Positions 6,951 to 9,542 of a stretch of 9,542 nt of DNA are shown piece after piece. This DNA comes from Bacteroidota bacterium (GTDB lineage: Bacteria > Bacteroidota > Bacteroidia > Bacteroidales > JADFUO01). Positions within the stretch are counted from its first letter, which is position 1, and the number at the start of each line of letters is the position of its first letter. The translations under genes and the position numbers were made by a program. The notes under the pieces were generated by a model. The model was not told the DNA's origin. It saw nothing but the letters and a program-made list of their open reading frames with translations, and made no database searches. The stretch is taken from contig JAUWKH010000046.1 in NCBI GenBank assembly GCA_030614305.1, forward strand, positions 1-9,542, given 5' to 3'.

Positions 6951-9542
6951 ATGAAATCTTTTATCTTTTTTAAGAATAAAATTTATGTTTTTGCTTTTCT
7001 TTCCATTGTATTTATTGCTTCTGCAATAATATCAGGTTTATATTTTAAAAATGAGCATTATCCTTTAAAAGCTACATCTAATTTACAGATTACTATAAAT
7101 CAAAAAGAACGGGAAATAATAAATATTGTTGAAAGCATAAAAAATGATTTTATTATTGACTCTGATTTTAACTTTTTGGATTTTTATGATTTTGATAATC
7201 TTTTTGAAGATAAAGGCTTTGAAATACTGATTTATGTAAGTGATACATTAAAATACTGGTCAGATAATATTGCTCCTGTAAATTCAATTTATGACGATAA
7301 ATTTTTTAGTAATAATATCTCTCATCTTGAAAACGGCTGGTATAAAATAAATAAAACAAAATATAATAATACGGTCATTATTGGTTTGTTATTAATTAAG
7401 CATGATTTTCCGTATCAAAATGATTATTTGATCAATAACTTTCAAAAAGATTTTGCACTTTCTACCGAAACATCAATTTTATTGAAATCCGGCGAATATA
7501 ACATCTACGATATTAATGGTAAGTTTTTGTTTTCAATATTGTTCCCTGATGAAATTAAAATAAGTGAATCGCGTATTTTTTTACTGTTTTTTTTGTACTT
7601 GGCAGGATTTTTATTTTTTATCATTTTTCTTTATTATTTTTATAAATCATTCAATTTTATATTTAAAAATAAAACGGTTTTTTTACTTGTTTTTGCTGCT
7701 GATATTATTATACTGCGATCTCTTCTTTTTTATTTTGATATCCCAAGAATATTATACGAATCATCCTTATTCAGCCCTCACTATTATGCAACATCCCAAT
7801 TTTTACCTTCTCCGGGCGATTTGTTAGTTAATTCGTTTTTATTGCTTATTCTTTCATTTTCATTTTTTAAATTAATTAAGCCAGGTTTTAAGATTCTACG
7901 TTTTAAGCCATTTAACAAATATCTTATAACGTTTTTGTTATTCTTCTTATCTTTTGGGTTTTTTATAATTCTTAATTATTTACTTAGCAGCCTTGTTATA
8001 AACTCAACAATTTCATTAAATTTAAATAAAATTTTCAGTATTTCGGGAATCAGTTTTATTGGTTTTATTATTTTTCCAACTCTTATTATTTCTTATTTCT
8101 TTATTTCAGCCAAACTTCTTAATTTAGCTTTCAAATATTCTGCTTCTATCAAAAATTATTTATTAATTTGTTTATTTTCTTTTTTAATTTTTCTTTTCCT
8201 TTTTAACTTTTTTAAAATTACAGATGTAGTAATTTTAGTATTTTTGGTTTTTTATATTTGTTCATTCTGTATTATTTTTAAAAAAAATAATTCTCTTATT
8301 TCGTTTTCGAATATCGCATTTTATTTAGTGCTGTTTTCACTACTTTCTACATATATTCTACATAAAAGCAACAACATAAAAGAAGAAGAAAAAAGGGATT
8401 TATTAGCAGTTAAACTTTCTATTAAGAATGATCCGTTAGCTGAACACATATTTGATGAAGTAAATACTTCAATTCTTTCCGATTCCATTCTTTTAACAGA
8501 TATATTTAAATCTCAGTTTAATGATAGCATCGAAATTATTGCCTATGAAAAAATAAAATTAAAATTTTCCGATACTTATTGGAGCAAATACAATATTTTA
8601 GTTACTATTTGCTATAAGGATAAAATCCTAAATGTTCAGCCAGTAAATTACCTGATTAACTGTAAAGATTATTTTAATGATATTATTGATGATTTTGGGA
8701 AACTAACAACTATAGATAATCTTTATTTTCTTGATGTTAATTCTGAAGAATCAAACTACATAGGTTCATATTTTTTCGAAGGAAATCAAAAATTTAATAT
8801 TGATTCTGTGTTTTTATTTATTGAACTATCTTCAAAATTTATTCCTGAAGGACTTGGATATCCTGAATTACTAATTGATAAAGAAGCAAATATTAATCCT
8901 AACTTATCAAATTATTCTTATGCAAAATACAAAAATGATGAGCTTATTTATAAGTTCGGTAATTATTATTATAGTCTGAAACTATCAAATTATTGTGATA
9001 AACGAGATAGCATTCCTCTGTCTTTTATAAGAAATGGTTTTAATCATACGTATTACAAGATTGATTCTTCTACCGATTTAATACTCAGCAATAAATCAGA
9101 AACATTTTTAGATATAATTGCTCCCTTTTCTTATTTATTATTGTTTTTTACAATTTATTTATTTGTGTTTCTTGCTATTATATATTTGCCTTTTAACAGT
9201 TACCGTATTGAATTAAATTTCAGAAAACGTCTTCAGTTTTCAATAGTTTCAATAATTTTTGTTTCCTTTATTTTGATCGGGGGTTCAACATTATTATACA
9301 TCATCAAATTAAATAATGATAAAAATCATACAATCTTGAGCGAAAAAGCTCATTCTGTTCTTATTGAGCTTGAACATAAACTTGCTGACGAAGAAAGCTT
9401 AACTCCCGACAAGCATGAATATTTATCCAAACTTCTTAATAAGTTTTCACTTGTGTTTTTTTCAGATATTAATTTATATGATTTAGATGGAAATCTTATT
9501 GCTTCCTCCAGACCGAAAATATTTGATGAGGGTTTGGTATCA
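6951..9542 (+). CDS. Large multi-pass membrane sensor, probably a histidine kinase (3' end outside window)
   Basis: From ATG 6951 the frame stays open for 864 codons to the right edge. An in-frame TAA at 6933 precedes it, so this is the first ATG. By eye the topology is one N-terminal helix (about residues 8-28), an extracytoplasmic domain (about 30-205), about eight helices (209-471), a second soluble domain (about 472-720), and helices at about 723-747 and 762-785. Another sensor-like segment then contains INLYDLDGNLIASSRP and runs to the edge. Recognisable blocks are SPHYYATSQFLPSPGDLL, EEKRDLLAVKLSIKNDPLAE, FIPEGLGYPELLID and YSYAKY. I recall these from very large Bacteroidota sensor histidine kinases whose HAMP, HisKA and HATPase domains come after such an input region. 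No kinase motif is inside the window, so the kinase call is inference from family resemblance. The ligand is unknown. Confidence 0.8.
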   Translation, partial: MKSFIFFKNKIYVFAFLSIVFIASAIISGLYFKNEHYPLKATSNLQITINQKEREIINIVESIKNDFIIDSDFNFLDFYDFDNLFEDKGFEILIYVSDTLKYWSDNIAPVNSIYDDKFFSNNISHLENGWYKINKTKYNNTVIIGLLLIKHDFPYQNDYLINNFQKDFALSTETSILLKSGEYNIYDINGKFLFSILFPDEIKISESRIFLLFFLYLAGFLFFIIFLYYFYKSFNFIFKNKTVFLLVFAADIIILRSLLFYFDIPRILYESSLFSPHYYATSQFLPSPGDLLVNSFLLLILSFSFFKLIKPGFKILRFKPFNKYLITFLLFFLSFGFFIILNYLLSSLVINSTISLNLNKIFSISGISFIGFIIFPTLIISYFFISAKLLNLAFKYSASIKNYLLICLFSFLIFLFLFNFFKITDVVILVFLVFYICSFCIIFKKNNSLISFSNIAFYLVLFSLLSTYILHKSNNIKEEEKRDLLAVKLSIKNDPLAEHIFDEVNTSILSDSILLTDIFKSQFNDSIEIIAYEKIKLKFSDTYWSKYNILVTICYKDKILNVQPVNYLINCKDYFNDIIDDFGKLTTIDNLYFLDVNSEESNYIGSYFFEGNQKFNIDSVFLFIELSSKFIPEGLGYPELLIDKEANINPNLSNYSYAKYKNDELIYKFGNYYYSLKLSNYCDKRDSIPLSFIRNGFNHTYYKIDSSTDLILSNKSETFLDIIAPFSYLLLFFTIYLFVFLAIIYLPFNSYRIELNFRKRLQFSIVSIIFVSFILIGGSTLLYIIKLNNDKNHTILSEKAHSVLIELEHKLADEESLTPDKHEYLSKLLNKFSLVFFSDINLYDLDGNLIASSRPKIFDEGLVS

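Noticed and set aside
7564..7827. An 87-codon frame on the + strand with hydrophobic content
   Set aside because: It lies wholly inside the 864-codon sensor frame, in another phase. The sensor frame has the family-like blocks; this one is a T-rich shadow.
527..9432. Scattered TTATCCAAA strings resembling DnaA boxes (near 527, 817 and 9424)
   Set aside because: Each differs from TTATNCACA, each lies inside a coding frame, and they are single and far apart, so no origin can be claimed.

Overview
The window looks like chromosomal DNA from an AT-rich member of the Bacteroidota (Flavobacteriia/Bacteroidales type). The reasons are the very A/T-biased codon use, the lack of clear Shine-Dalgarno sequences, and a gene order that I recall as typical of that phylum: DUF4175 protein, small RsbW-like ATP-binding protein, ybeY, mnmG, class I SAM methyltransferase. 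Every gene I can support is on the + strand. I see no tRNA, rRNA, CRISPR array or mobile element.

Layout. Positions 1-3017 hold the rest of a large DUF4175-type membrane-anchored coiled-coil protein whose start lies left of the window. It overlaps a 160-residue GHKL-fold protein (2989-3471) whose ATP-binding motifs are largely lost. Then come ybeY (3533-3955, 16S rRNA maturation/quality-control endonuclease) and mnmG (4019-5890, tRNA wobble-uridine modification). A zinc-ribbon plus SAM methyltransferase gene follows (5918-6802) and is cut by one in-frame TAA at 6257. A 148-bp gap with a possible weak terminator and promoter precedes an 864-codon frame, open to the right edge (6951-9542). It encodes a multi-pass membrane sensor that I read as the input half of a large histidine kinase.

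The most striking non-coding feature is a pair of parS-type palindromes built on GTTTCACGTGAAAC. They sit in the two short gaps on either side of mnmG, one 44 bp before its start codon and one 4 bp after its stop. The right-hand copy is a perfect 16-bp match to the ParB-binding consensus, and the left-hand copy differs at one terminal base. This marks the locus as a likely ParB loading zone near the replication origin and chromosomal centromere.

The genes share themes of RNA processing (YbeY, MnmG) and membrane or signalling proteins, but the sequence does not show a single pathway. I do not see a clear new defence or mobile system. The points worth following up are the paired parS sites, the nonsense-interrupted methyltransferase and the eroded ATPase.
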